In this document: piece by piece, positions 7,671-15,178 of the stretch
How positions within the stretch are numbered: the first letter of the stretch is position 1
How the letters are laid out: each line of letters opens with the position of its first letter
The notes under the pieces: generated by a model
Seen by the model: the letters and a program-made list of their open reading frames with translations, nothing else
What the model was told of the DNA's origin: nothing
The model's database searches: none
Assembly (NCBI GenBank): GCA_903825645.1
Contig: CAIKBL010000039.1
Location: 1 to 38,332 of the forward strand
DNA from: an uncultured Pseudomonadota bacterium
GTDB lineage: Bacteria > Pseudomonadota > Gammaproteobacteria > Ga0077536
DNA length: 38,332 nucleotides
Direction of reading: 5' to 3'
Made by a program: the position numbers and the translations under genes

Positions 7671-8036
7671 TCACTCATCGATGTGCCGCAGGGCGGTCGG
7701 GCTTTCGTCTACTCGCACAAATTCTCCTTCAATGACTTTGTTCTCCCCATCTGGAGTCGCTCGCCCCGCCGAAAAGCCACTTGATTGCGAATACCCCGAA
7801 TTCATCGCTCGCCTCAGTGCCCGCATTTTCCAGGCAAAAAACACCAAGAAGAAAATCCCCGCCACCAGCAGCACGCCGAAAAGCACGAGCGAAAACATAA
7901 ACGCACAAAGCCCTATGAGGAGCGCGAGTAATGGCGCCAGCAGGCGTGCTAGCAATCCAGGTGGTGAAAACCGCCCACGCGGCATATCAGCCGCGCCCGG
8001 GCGAGAAGCGGGCCCTGCCGAGACCCGGTCGGTCAA
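7671..8036 (-). CDS. Small two-helix membrane protein, function unknown
   Basis: A 121-aa protein with a proline- and arginine-containing N-terminus and a strongly hydrophobic core at about 29-68, long enough for two membrane segments. A polar tail contains NKVIEGEFVRVDE, a C-terminal style I associate with small uncharacterised proteobacterial membrane proteins. The start is a TTG overlapping the stop of the upstream CMD gene (TTGA), which suggests translational coupling; an ATG at 7985 (MPRGRF) is an alternative. Neighbouring genes are CMD upstream and xdhC downstream on the same strand. No function can be assigned. The opposite strand carries an open frame of similar size, but it lacks a ribosome site and plausible composition. 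Confidence 0.65.
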   Translation of the reverse strand: MTDRVSAGPASRPGAADMPRGRFSPPGLLARLLAPLLALLIGLCAFMFSLVLFGVLLVAGIFFLVFFAWKMRALRRAMNSGYSQSSGFSAGRATPDGENKVIEGEFVRVDESPTALRHIDE

Positions 8037-8431
8037 CTAACTTTAAACACGTCATCAACCGGCACCTGCATAGTCGTCACGAGACCGTTAGTAGCATGCG
8101 CCATGCCGATGACCGCTAGTAGCTCTGCGTGCTGAGCCTCATTCATACCCTTCGCTCGCGCCGCTGCTGTGTGGGAATGGAGGCAATATTCGCATTTATT
8201 GGCCGCAGAGACTGCGATATAAATGAATTCCTTAGTCAAAGCGTCGATCGCACCGGGGGCCATAACCGCTTTCGCGTCTGCCCAAGTTCGTTCGAGTTGC
8301 GCCGGATTAAGCGCCAGGGCCTTCCAGAAATTATTGATGAAGTCAGTATTCCGGGTCGCTCGGATATCGTCATACACGGCCCGTACTGCGGCGTTTGCCT
8401 CCGCGTATTCAATCAGTCGTGTCGTGGCCAT
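8033..8431 (-). CDS. Carboxymuconolactone decarboxylase (AhpD-like) family protein
   Basis: CMD-domain protein of 132 aa, all-alpha. The redox motif Cys80-Glu-Tyr-Cys83 is followed by His87 (NKCEYCLHSHTAAARAKG), with Glu68 upstream, matching the Glu...Cys-X-X-Cys...His proton relay of AhpD-type peroxidase proteins. The N-terminal half, ending in AQLERTWADAKAVM, is typical of stand-alone members that form oligomers. An AAGAGAA sequence precedes the ATG. A role in thiol-based peroxide or electrophile handling is likely, but the substrate is unknown. The gene heads a minus-strand run: its stop overlaps the membrane-protein gene and xdhC follows. The 211-base gap to uup holds the divergent start regions; only an isolated TTGACA without a matching -10 was seen there. 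Confidence 0.87.
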   Translation of the reverse strand: MATTRLIEYAEANAAVRAVYDDIRATRNTDFINNFWKALALNPAQLERTWADAKAVMAPGAIDALTKEFIYIAVSAANKCEYCLHSHTAAARAKGMNEAQHAELLAVIGMAHATNGLVTTMQVPVDDVFKVS

Positions 8432-8642
8432 AGGTTCTCTTTCTTTAGTCGCATCGGTCAGGATCTGGAGCTTAACGGGAACCTGCGCCGACGACGATGT
8501 ATTTCCGGGCGCTCATCGCGCTGAAACGCCGCCTGCTGGCTAGCAACGGGCGTTTTCAAACGACCCGATTGACACCAGAACTTGCCGTCGTGACCCAGAG
8601 CCGTGACAATCCCGGTCCGTCGTTTCCAGATCACAACAACCA

Positions 8643-10577
8643 ATGACGCTCCTCAATTTCACCGATGTATCGCTTGAATACGGCACCCTGAAGCTACTCA
8701 GCAAGGTGAATTTCTCCTTGGTTGAGGGCGAGCGTGTCTGCCTCATCGGGCGGAATGGCGCAGGGAAATCGACCCTTCTGAAAATGTGCATTGGAGCCAT
8801 TCTGCCCGACTCTGGCGAAATCGCCCGAAAATCAGATCTACAGGTAACGCAACTCGGTCAATCACTTCCGGACGATTTGGCGGTCACCGTGCGACAGCAC
8901 GTCACGGAGGGACTCGCTCATCAGGTGGCGCTCATGGCCCGGTACCAAACCCTGTCGGCGAGCGCGCTGGACGCCGCAGGTTTGCGTCATCTGGAAGATC
9001 TGCAGCGACTCATCGACACCCTCGGCGGCTGGAACGTCGACCAACGGGTCTCGACGTTGCTTTCGGAACTCGATCTACCCGGAGATCGGACGCTAGGAGA
9101 GCTTTCCGGCGGCTGGCGCAGACGAGTCGCCCTCGCTCGCGCGTTAGTCGACAAACCCGATCTGCTGCTCCTCGACGAGCCAACCAACCATCTCGATCTA
9201 AGCACCATTGAGTGGCTGGAGTCCCGTGTGAGGAGTTTCAGTGGCGGGGTTCTGTTCATCACCCACGATCGCGCGTTCGTCCGCAGTCTTGCCACTCGAA
9301 TCATAGAGCTGGACCGAGGTCGACTGACGGACTGGCCAGGAGACTATGGCGTCTATCTCGAAAACAAGGAAAAGGCCTTAGAGGAAGAAGCAAGACACAG
9401 CGCCCTTTTCGATAAAAAGCTCGAACAAGAAGAGGTTTGGATACGTCAGGGGATCAAGGCACGACGCACCCGCAATGAAGGGCGCGTGCGGGCGCTCGAG
9501 GCCTTGCGCGTGCAAGCGTCCGAACGCGTGAAGCCGCAGTCCAAGCCCAAGATCCTCGTGTCCGAGGCCGAGGAGTCAGGACGAAAGGTCCTGGAAGCTC
9601 GAAACGTAAGCTATGCCTACGGCGCAGCGCCGCTCATTCGCGATTTCTCATTGAAGATGATGCGCGGTGAACGGATCGGCCTGATCGGTAACAACGGGGT
9701 AGGAAAAAGCACCCTACTCAAATTGTTGCTGGGAGAGATCGTGCCGGACAGCGGCACCATCAAAATAGGCACAAACCTAGAGATTGGCTATTTCGACCAG
9801 ATGCGGCGTGCGTTGAATCCGGAGAAGACCGTTGCAGAGACCGTCGGTGATGGCAAGGAATACGTCACGATCGACGGCAAAGATCGACATATTGTTGGCT
9901 ATCTGCGTGGTTTTCTCTTCAGTGCGGAGCGCGCCCAGACGCCAGTCAAGGCGCTTTCCGGCGGCGAATGCAATCGCGTGATACTCGCGCAATTATTTAC
10001 CCGCCCGACCAACCTGCTGATACTCGATGAGCCCACGAACGATCTGGACGTGGAGACGCTCGACGTCCTTGAAGAGCAACTCGTCGCCTATAGCGGCAGT
10101 CTGATACTGGTGAGTCATGACCGCGAGTTCCTCGATAATGTAGTGACCAGCATCTTAGTCTTTGAGGTCGACGGCAAGCTCGAACGCTACCCGGGTGGCT
10201 ACAGTGACTGGGTGGTTCGAGGTCGCCAACTGGCGGCGCGAGACGCGCCGCCACGCGAACCATCGGTCGCCACATCGGTCCCCTCCCCACCCAAGCCTCC
10301 AGCTGTACCCGCACCTCGCCTCGAGACCGGCGGCGCCAAGCTGAGCTACAAGTTCAAACTGGAACTGGAACGTCTTCCCAGCGAAATCGGGCGACTGGAA
10401 CAAGTACTCGCCACGATGGCGCAAGTGGCCGAATCGCCAGATTTTTACCAGAAGCCCTACACGGAAGTCGAAGCACATCTTCAACGCATTGCGGGGACTC
10501 AGCGGGAATTGGATGATCGGATGGCGCGCTGGATAGCACTCGAAGAGATGAGCGGCGCCGGCGGCGCCCGCCAGTAG
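8643..10577 (+). CDS. uup: ABC-F family ATPase Uup
   Basis: Soluble ABC-F ATPase of 644 aa with two ABC domains and no membrane segment. The first Walker A is GRNGAGKST (36-44) with signature LSGGWRRR (154-161) and LLLLDEPTNHLD; the second is GNNGVGKST (349-357) with signature LSGGE (438-442) and LLILDEPTNDLD. A charged linker lies between them, and a C-terminal coiled-coil domain starts near LSYKFKLELERLPSEIGRLE. This C-terminal domain identifies Uup rather than EttA or YbiT. Uup acts at the ribosome or on branched DNA intermediates and limits precise transposon excision in E. coli. The ATG lacks a clear ribosome site. It is probably monocistronic, with a palindrome downstream. Confidence 0.93.
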   Translation: MTLLNFTDVSLEYGTLKLLSKVNFSLVEGERVCLIGRNGAGKSTLLKMCIGAILPDSGEIARKSDLQVTQLGQSLPDDLAVTVRQHVTEGLAHQVALMARYQTLSASALDAAGLRHLEDLQRLIDTLGGWNVDQRVSTLLSELDLPGDRTLGELSGGWRRRVALARALVDKPDLLLLDEPTNHLDLSTIEWLESRVRSFSGGVLFITHDRAFVRSLATRIIELDRGRLTDWPGDYGVYLENKEKALEEEARHSALFDKKLEQEEVWIRQGIKARRTRNEGRVRALEALRVQASERVKPQSKPKILVSEAEESGRKVLEARNVSYAYGAAPLIRDFSLKMMRGERIGLIGNNGVGKSTLLKLLLGEIVPDSGTIKIGTNLEIGYFDQMRRALNPEKTVAETVGDGKEYVTIDGKDRHIVGYLRGFLFSAERAQTPVKALSGGECNRVILAQLFTRPTNLLILDEPTNDLDVETLDVLEEQLVAYSGSLILVSHDREFLDNVVTSILVFEVDGKLERYPGGYSDWVVRGRQLAARDAPPREPSVATSVPSPPKPPAVPAPRLETGGAKLSYKFKLELERLPSEIGRLEQVLATMAQVAESPDFYQKPYTEVEAHLQRIAGTQRELDDRMARWIALEEMSGAGGARQ

Positions 10578-10629
10578 CCGCACCCGGGGCGCGTCAAGGC
10601 CTGCTCGAACCTGGCTTGCCCCAGATTCG

Positions 10630-10656
10630 GTCGAATAGTGCATCGCACCATTCGAC
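10630..10656. other. Long near-perfect inverted repeat between uup and the FmdB-like pair
   Basis: GTCGAAT at 10630-10636 pairs with ATTCGAC at 10650-10656. Inside, GTGC at 10638-10641 pairs with GCAC at 10645-10648 around a three-base ATC loop, with one A/C mismatch between the two stems. No T-run follows on either strand. It may be the 3' end structure of uup mRNA or an operator for the downstream genes. Confidence 0.5.
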
Positions 10657-10748
10657 ACCTTCACCGCTGACCGCGCAAAGCAGGCCCACCGAAACGGCTG
10701 ATTGGTGGTAATCTTACGAGCAGTTACGCTATCTGGAGAAGAACCATC

Positions 10749-11018
10749 ATGCCCATCTATGATTATCACTGCGCCGCTAACGACCGTACCGTCCAAATCA
10801 CCCACAGGATGTCTGAAACCGTCTCCACGTGGGGCGAGGTCTGCACTTACGCAAAGCTGGAGCTAGGCGATGTCCCGGCTGACGCCCCCGTGGCAAAGGT
10901 GTTGTTAGCCGCGAACGTGGTCCGCCGCAAGGCCCTTGGAAGTGACAGTTCAGGCGGCTCTGCATTCGGCGCAATGACCACCACCCGGGCCTATCACAAC
11001 ACAAAGAACTTCGATTGA
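10749..11018 (+). CDS. FmdB-like small protein lacking the usual zinc-ribbon cysteines, copy 1
   Basis: An 89-aa protein opening with MPIYDYHCAANDRTV, very like the start of FmdB-type zinc-ribbon proteins (MPTYEYRCxxCG). The second cysteine of the expected CxxC is absent (Cys8, then Ala-Ala-Asn11), and the only other cysteine is Cys32 in TWGEVC. A four-cysteine zinc ribbon is therefore impossible in one chain. The core HRMSET...TWGEVC...GD.PADAPVAK is shared with the adjacent gene; the tail is Gly/Ser-rich. The ribosome site is TGGAGAAG. It starts 171 bases after uup, downstream of an inverted repeat, and probably forms an operon with the next gene. Function unknown; FmdB itself was proposed as a regulator of formamidase/amidase expression. 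Confidence 0.75.
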   Translation: MPIYDYHCAANDRTVQITHRMSETVSTWGEVCTYAKLELGDVPADAPVAKVLLAANVVRRKALGSDSSGGSAFGAMTTTRAYHNTKNFD

Positions 11019-11030
11019 TCGGAACCTTCG

Positions 11031-11294
11031 ATGCCCACCTACGAATACCATTGTCCTGCCAATGATCAACTGGTCACGGTTGTCCATCGGATGGTTGAAG
11101 ATCTCTACACGTGGGGCGAATTGTGCGCCCGCGCGAACATCGACCCCGGCAGCACTGCCCTAGAGGCGCCTGTCGCCAAAAAAATCGGCTTGTCCACGCT
11201 GACCCGCAGCAGCAACATGGGTTGTGATACAGGCCCGCCGATTGATAACGCACCCGCAATGAGTGGTCCGTTTGTGAATCCCAATGCCTGGTAA
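11031..11294 (+). CDS. FmdB-like small protein lacking the usual zinc-ribbon cysteines, copy 2
   Basis: An 87-aa paralogue of the preceding gene. It opens with MPTYEYHCPANDQLVTVVHR and shares YHC, AND, HRM, TWGE.C and APVAK at the same positions, with Cys8 and Cys32 conserved. A third cysteine in MGCDTG is unique to this copy. The C-terminal tail is low in secondary-structure signal and ends NPNAW. The gap from copy 1 is 12 bases, and its end overlaps the downstream SDR start by 11 bases, so all three genes are probably co-transcribed. Tandem duplication followed by divergence of the tails is the simplest origin. No function can be assigned beyond resemblance to the FmdB N-terminus. Confidence 0.75.
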   Translation: MPTYEYHCPANDQLVTVVHRMVEDLYTWGELCARANIDPGSTALEAPVAKKIGLSTLTRSSNMGCDTGPPIDNAPAMSGPFVNPNAW

Positions 11295-12102
11295 CGCCGC
11301 CGGAGTGATGCTGGTCACCGGTGGTGCGAGCGGCATTGGCGCGGCGTGCGCACATACTTTTGTGCGTGCGGGTTATCGCGTCATGATCGCCGACATTCAG
11401 GACGATAAAGGGTTGCAGCTGGCAACCGAACTCGGCGGGGATACCAGCTATGTCCACCTCGATGTTAGAGAGGAAAAGGATTTTCAGCTTGCTGTCGACG
11501 CCACGGTTAGCCGCTGGGGTGGACTCGACTGCCTCATCAATAATGCCGCGATCGTCGGTGTGATCGGACCTCTGGTAGAGACTTCCTTAGCGGAATGGGA
11601 TCACGCTTACGCCGTGATCCAGCGCAGCGTCTTTCTCGGGACAAAGCACGCGGCACGCGTGATGCAACCCCGGAAAACCGGTGCTATCGTCAACATCGCA
11701 AGCGCCGCTGGATTGATTGCCGGTTGGAGCCCTCACGCATACGCCACGGCCAAAGCGGCCGTCGTTCATTTCACCTCTTCAATCGCACTCGAGTTGATTG
11801 AAGACGGGATTCGGGTCAACTGCATCTGTCCGGGGAACATCGAAACCCCCATTCATACGGGTGTGACAGATGAGCGCTGGAAATCGCGTATGGAAAAAAT
11901 TCGCGAGGCGCAGAAAGATGATCAACCCATGCCGCGCTTCGGCCTTCCGGAAGAAATAGCCGACGCGGCGTTCTGGCTCGCCAGCGATCAATCTTCTTAT
12001 GTCGTGGGACACGCCTTGGCGGTGGACGGCGGCATGCTCGCGGGCCGTCACTGGCGCAAACAGCCGGCTCATTTGCGCGAGTACCACCCTGCGCTGAAGT
12101 AG
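11284..12102 (+). CDS. SDR-family oxidoreductase with altered catalytic tetrad
   Basis: Short-chain dehydrogenase of 272 aa. The cofactor loop TGGASGIG is at 12-19, and Asp37 suggests NAD(H). NNAA occurs at 86-89 in place of NNAG, Ser140 lies in NIAS, and Tyr153 and Lys157 in HAYATAK. The helix-4 asparagine of the classical tetrad is replaced by Ile112: this region reads AVIQRSVFLGTKHAA where classical members have AVNLKG. C-terminal VVGHALAVDGGMLAG is normal, and a tail after it is rich in basic residues. Substrate unknown. The gene overlaps the FmdB-like gene before it and shares one base with the AEC permease start after it, suggesting that the enzyme acts on, or yields, the transported compound. 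Confidence 0.88.
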   Translation: MPGNAAGVMLVTGGASGIGAACAHTFVRAGYRVMIADIQDDKGLQLATELGGDTSYVHLDVREEKDFQLAVDATVSRWGGLDCLINNAAIVGVIGPLVETSLAEWDHAYAVIQRSVFLGTKHAARVMQPRKTGAIVNIASAAGLIAGWSPHAYATAKAAVVHFTSSIALELIEDGIRVNCICPGNIETPIHTGVTDERWKSRMEKIREAQKDDQPMPRFGLPEEIADAAFWLASDQSSYVVGHALAVDGGMLAGRHWRKQPAHLREYHPALK

Positions 12103-13028
12103 TGAATATCGTCATTAACATCGTCGCGCCGATTTTCGGCGCGGTGGTGCTGGGTGCGCTCCTCGTCCGTGCCCGCCTTTTTGACAGCGCAACCAGTGAC
12201 GGTCTCGCTAAGTTTGTCTACTACGTCGCCATCCCGGCGCTACTTTTTCGTAGCCTCTCCCGCGCAGAGTTGCCTACCGTTCTGCCCTGGCGATTTATTC
12301 TTGCGTTTTATGTGCCGTCTATTGCCCTTTTCGCCGGTGGTGTTTTCATTGCCCGTCAAAGTGGATGGGATCGACCAAGCCAAGGGATCGCCGGGATGGG
12401 CGCCTGTTATTCGAACATGGTCATGCTTGGCATCCCGATGTGTCATGCAGCGTTTGGTCACGATGCCGATGTACCGCTCTTCACGCTGATTGCGCTTCAG
12501 AGCTCTATTCTTTTCACCCTTGCCACATACACTATCGAAATTTATGGTGCGCGCGGGACTGATGCGTCCATGCCGCTCCACCGGATGCTCGGGCGACTAA
12601 TCCTGAATCCGGTCATCCTATGCCTGCTGGCCGGCGTAATTTCCAATATCGCCGGATGGAAACCGACTGATCCGATTGACAATCTGCTGCAAGAACTCGG
12701 TCTTGCCGCCCCGGGGTGCGCATTGGTCTCGCTCGGCGCATCGCTCGCCCAGTACAAGGTACGCGGCGCGATCGGTCATGCCGCTATCCTTGTCTTGTTG
12801 AAGAATCTGCTCCACCCATTGATGGTCTGGCTCGCATGCGATGTGCTGGCTGTTACCCGCGCTTGGACGCAGGTTGCGGTTCTCCTTGCCGCCATGCCAT
12901 CCGGCATCAACGGCTATGTGTTTGCGAAACGCTACCAACTACGGGAAGAAGTCATCTCGAAAACGATTGTGCTTTCGACCCTAGCGTCCAGCGTAGTCGC
13001 CGGTATCGTCGTTGGCTATTATCTCTAG
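12102..13028 (+). CDS. AEC-family (auxin efflux carrier type) permease
   Basis: Membrane transporter of 308 aa with about ten hydrophobic segments in the two-times-five arrangement of the AEC/BART family. The first helix reads IVAPIFGAVVLGALLVRA; the broken-helix motif YSNMVMLGIPMCHAAFG is near 102-118; the C-terminal half has PVILCLLAGVIS and MPSGINGYVFAKRY. Family members export or import carboxylates such as malate or malonate and, in plants, auxin. The GTG start overlaps the TAG stop of the SDR gene by one base, so coupling is strong. The substrate is unknown but is likely linked to the SDR reaction. It converges with the hypothetical gene at 13043 after 14 bases, with no recognisable terminator. 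Confidence 0.88.
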   Translation: MNIVINIVAPIFGAVVLGALLVRARLFDSATSDGLAKFVYYVAIPALLFRSLSRAELPTVLPWRFILAFYVPSIALFAGGVFIARQSGWDRPSQGIAGMGACYSNMVMLGIPMCHAAFGHDADVPLFTLIALQSSILFTLATYTIEIYGARGTDASMPLHRMLGRLILNPVILCLLAGVISNIAGWKPTDPIDNLLQELGLAAPGCALVSLGASLAQYKVRGAIGHAAILVLLKNLLHPLMVWLACDVLAVTRAWTQVAVLLAAMPSGINGYVFAKRYQLREEVISKTIVLSTLASSVVAGIVVGYYL

Positions 13029-13042
13029 CGCCCGACTTTAAC

Positions 13043-13591
13043 TCAAACGATCCGCAACGACGCGAGAATGTCTACGAAATCGGATTCGAGATAAAACGCC
13101 GGATCTGCACTGCTGGAGAGCCCGAGCGTGAAGGCATAGCGCGGCCCGAAAATCATGTACGATCGACTGATAACACGCGTAGGAACTTGCGCCTCCTCGA
13201 CTTCCACCGACAGGTTAAGTCGACAGCGAAGAACATTCGCGGGACAGCCTGCAATCGTCAAGCACGAAGCGGCCTCAAGGATCTCTGCCTGAGGATTCTG
13301 ATTACGAAGTACGCCTTGGATGCCTTCTAACAGCGCCGCGGCCTCAACCGCAGAGGGTGGAGACATCGGTCGCGCACTGACTTGTAACATCGCAAAAACG
13401 TGCGACCGACTCACGTGCGGCTTGACTGCACCACAAAAAGGCAGCGCGGCGTAAGGACTCCATTGATCGAGATGATCGACTTGCGGATCAAGCTGTTCGC
13501 CGGGAGACCACTGTCCAGGTGTGAACGTCCAGCCGGATGGCTTTTGTAGGCTAAAGCCCAAACGCGGAACGACAAACAGATCCTTGTCCAT
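13043..13591 (-). CDS. Hypothetical protein, possibly PsbP/DcrB-like fold
   Basis: A 182-aa protein with no signal peptide or membrane segment. The start at 13591 has a GGAGAG ribosome site 6 bases ahead; an upstream in-frame start at 13630 has none. The pattern LGFSLQKPSGWTFTPG near the N-terminus, and YAFTLGLSSSADPAFYLES followed by DFVDILASLRIV at the end, resemble PsbP/DcrB-like proteins (a P-x-GW motif, then a terminal helix and strand with Sxx). This is a weak pattern match only. A Trp- and Pro-rich central part includes DHLDQWSPYAALPF. Three cysteines lie close together in about 30 residues (SCLTIAGC, then LRC). No functional context: an AEC permease converges on one side and an EthD gene diverges on the other. 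Confidence 0.65.
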   Translation of the reverse strand: MDKDLFVVPRLGFSLQKPSGWTFTPGQWSPGEQLDPQVDHLDQWSPYAALPFCGAVKPHVSRSHVFAMLQVSARPMSPPSAVEAAALLEGIQGVLRNQNPQAEILEAASCLTIAGCPANVLRCRLNLSVEVEEAQVPTRVISRSYMIFGPRYAFTLGLSSSADPAFYLESDFVDILASLRIV

Positions 13592-13913
13592 GCGTACTCT
13601 CCACAAAAAGGCGTGACGACGTCTTGTCATCCCGGGTCATCTTCGGTCGTCCCCGGATGGCGCATGATACCCGCACTACGGGGGGCTGGTTCGAAATATT
13701 CAGCCTCGTCAGCTGCTGGCAGCATCCGTCGTTCATGTACCGTGATCGGGCACGAAATAGGCCCGACTCTCGGACAAAAATCGAGGCCTCCCGCCGCGTA
13801 CAGTCTTGATTAAATTAGGCCTACACTGCGCACTAGAAATACCGAGGGCGATATCCTTGCCGCTCAGGTCCCAATGCCACTCATCGGACAGGCTAACCTT
13901 GGAGGACTCACCT
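13592..13913. other. 322-base divergent intergenic region with two hairpins
   Basis: This gap separates the hypothetical gene (minus) from the EthD gene (plus). It holds no convincing gene: open frames here lack ribosome sites and overlap on both strands. Two hairpins are visible. CATCC and GGG at 13628-13636 pair with CCC and GGATG at 13651-13659 with one C/C mismatch, and TCGGGC at 13746-13751 pairs with GCCCGA at 13761-13766. A consensus promoter was not found, although a TTGATT followed by AT-rich sequence lies near 13805-13815. Confidence 0.5.
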
Positions 13914-14255
13914 GTGGTCAAGCTGATAGTCAACCTCGTGCGGAAGCCCACACTCTCGCGGGCCGAATTTTCCGTCTATTGGCGCGAACATCACGCGCCG
14001 CTCGTCATCAGCGTCAACGAATTCTCACGACATGTTCGTAAATACGTACAGAACCACATCCTACCAGACAGTACGCCAGCGGGTGCCGAAGGCACTTTTG
14101 ATGGTGTCGCAGAGCTGTGGTTTGACGGAAAGGAGGCGATGGCGACTGCATTCGAAGAGCCACTTTACCTGAAGATAATCCGACCGGATGAATTGAAATT
14201 CCTTAACCTTGATCAGTGCGTCGCCATGGTCACCGAAGAGATTTCGATGGCTTGA
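13914..14255 (+). CDS. EthD-domain protein
   Basis: EthD-type dimeric alpha+beta barrel protein of 113 aa. The N-terminus reads VKLIVNLVRKPTLSRAEFSV, then YWREHHAPLV, the family signature with the conserved His-His region. AELWFDGKEAMATAF in the second half is the typical strand and helix before the last strands. The GTG at 13914 has a GGAGG ribosome site at 13901-13905; the frame extends further upstream without homology, so the longer start is rejected. EthD proteins take part in degradation of ethyl tert-butyl ether and various aromatic or polyketide compounds, often as small ligand-binding or isomerising proteins. The substrate here is unknown. The convergent neighbour is an orphan kinase-like ATPase. 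Confidence 0.85.
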   Translation: MVKLIVNLVRKPTLSRAEFSVYWREHHAPLVISVNEFSRHVRKYVQNHILPDSTPAGAEGTFDGVAELWFDGKEAMATAFEEPLYLKIIRPDELKFLNLDQCVAMVTEEISMA

Positions 14256-14272
14256 ATCAGCACGTTAAGTCT

Positions 14273-14980
14273 TCAGGGTAGCCAGAGCTCAAGACACCCC
14301 CCAACGTCGAAGGGTCCGTTACTTAGGACGACTCGCCCCCTTCGGCCGCGATGTTCATGCATGGCGGCAATGCGGCGCGCGAAATAAAAACTAAGACTCG
14401 TATTGGCGCTGTGCCCGCCGGCACGTGCCGGCAAATCTGGACTGACTACATGCAATTTAGGGGCATAGCCCGTGCCATCATCGACAAGACTGAATACCGT
14501 GTATCCGTCTCTGACTTCGCAAGTCAGTGCGACATAAGTCCGCGCGTGCCGATAAGCGTTGTTGACAAAAGCGTTCAAGACGCCCATGACCCGATCGCGA
14601 TCGAAATAACCTTCCTCAGCGTGTGTGCACTCAGTGACAAAAGAGATTTTTCTCTGTGCGAGCATCGGGGCGTGTATGGCTGAAACTTCGGCAAGGAGTT
14701 GCTGACAGTCCACCACACTAGACTCAATCCCTGCATTTGAACGCTCTATTTTAAAAAGCCCAAGCAGATGTCTGAGATCGTAATCTATGCGACGTGCCTC
14801 GTGCCGCAGTATACTCATCTCGGTCTGAGTCGAGCTTTCCAAGGACAGATCGGCAGCAACCGCGTCAGCGCTGCGCAAAAGCAGCCGAACGGCCTCTTTC
14901 ATCTCAGGTAGGGCGTTCGCGATAAGATCCACCAGCGGATCATCGCGCGTGAGAAAAAGGGGATCAGCCACCGCATTCAT
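14273..14980 (-). CDS. Orphan histidine-kinase-like ATPase (soluble)
   Basis: A 235-aa protein without membrane or sensor domains. An N-terminal helical region (about 20-90) contains RHEARRIDYDLRHLLGLFKI with a candidate phospho-accepting His60. It is followed by a HATPase domain: N-box VLNAFVNNAYRHA with Asn140-Asn141, and G1 box DDGTG at 167-171. The usual G2 motif (GLGL) is changed to SLSF in NTSLSFYFARRIAAMH. The start at 14980 has a GGAGGG ribosome site, better than the frame's first start at 15016. No response regulator gene is adjacent. It may be a sensor kinase fed by a partner encoded elsewhere, or an ATP-binding anti-sigma or phosphatase-type protein. Confidence 0.75.
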   Translation of the reverse strand: MNAVADPLFLTRDDPLVDLIANALPEMKEAVRLLLRSADAVAADLSLESSTQTEMSILRHEARRIDYDLRHLLGLFKIERSNAGIESSVVDCQQLLAEVSAIHAPMLAQRKISFVTECTHAEEGYFDRDRVMGVLNAFVNNAYRHARTYVALTCEVRDGYTVFSLVDDGTGYAPKLHVVSPDLPARAGGHSANTSLSFYFARRIAAMHEHRGRRGRVVLSNGPFDVGGCLELWLP

Positions 14981-15007
14981 GACTTTGCCCTCCGTATTCG
15001 AATAGCA

Positions 15008-15025
15008 GCCCGACACACGTCGGGC
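15008..15025. other. Perfect 7-bp hairpin in the leader of the kinase-like gene
   Basis: GCCCGAC at 15008-15014 pairs exactly with GTCGGGC at 15019-15025 across an ACAC tetraloop. It lies 27 bases upstream of the kinase-like start on the minus strand. No T-run follows in either direction, so it is more likely a leader structure or binding site than a terminator. Confidence 0.45.
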
Positions 15026-15178
15026 GAGCCTGACGCCTCCGCCGTGTACTGGCCTAATCGATTTTCTGGTTTTATTCGCATTCGTCCGCCCCGGATCAGG
15101 GAGTCAAGCCATCGTCACACCGACCCTCGAGCTATCGACCCCGTTGGGGAGCGACTTGAGATCAGACTGACGATTCCG

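Noticed and set aside
7681-8040. 119-aa plus-strand frame opposite the small membrane protein
   Set aside because: The minus-strand frame has coherent membrane segments and overlaps its upstream neighbour in operon fashion; the plus frame has neither.
12716-13330. 204-aa plus-strand frame spanning the AEC end and the hypothetical gene
   Set aside because: It overlaps two better-supported genes, is Arg/Cys-rich, and has no family signature.
13684-13700. GGTTCGAAAT-like sequence as part of a tRNA
   Set aside because: No acceptor or anticodon stems could be folded around it. No tRNA, rRNA or CRISPR repeat was found elsewhere by reading.
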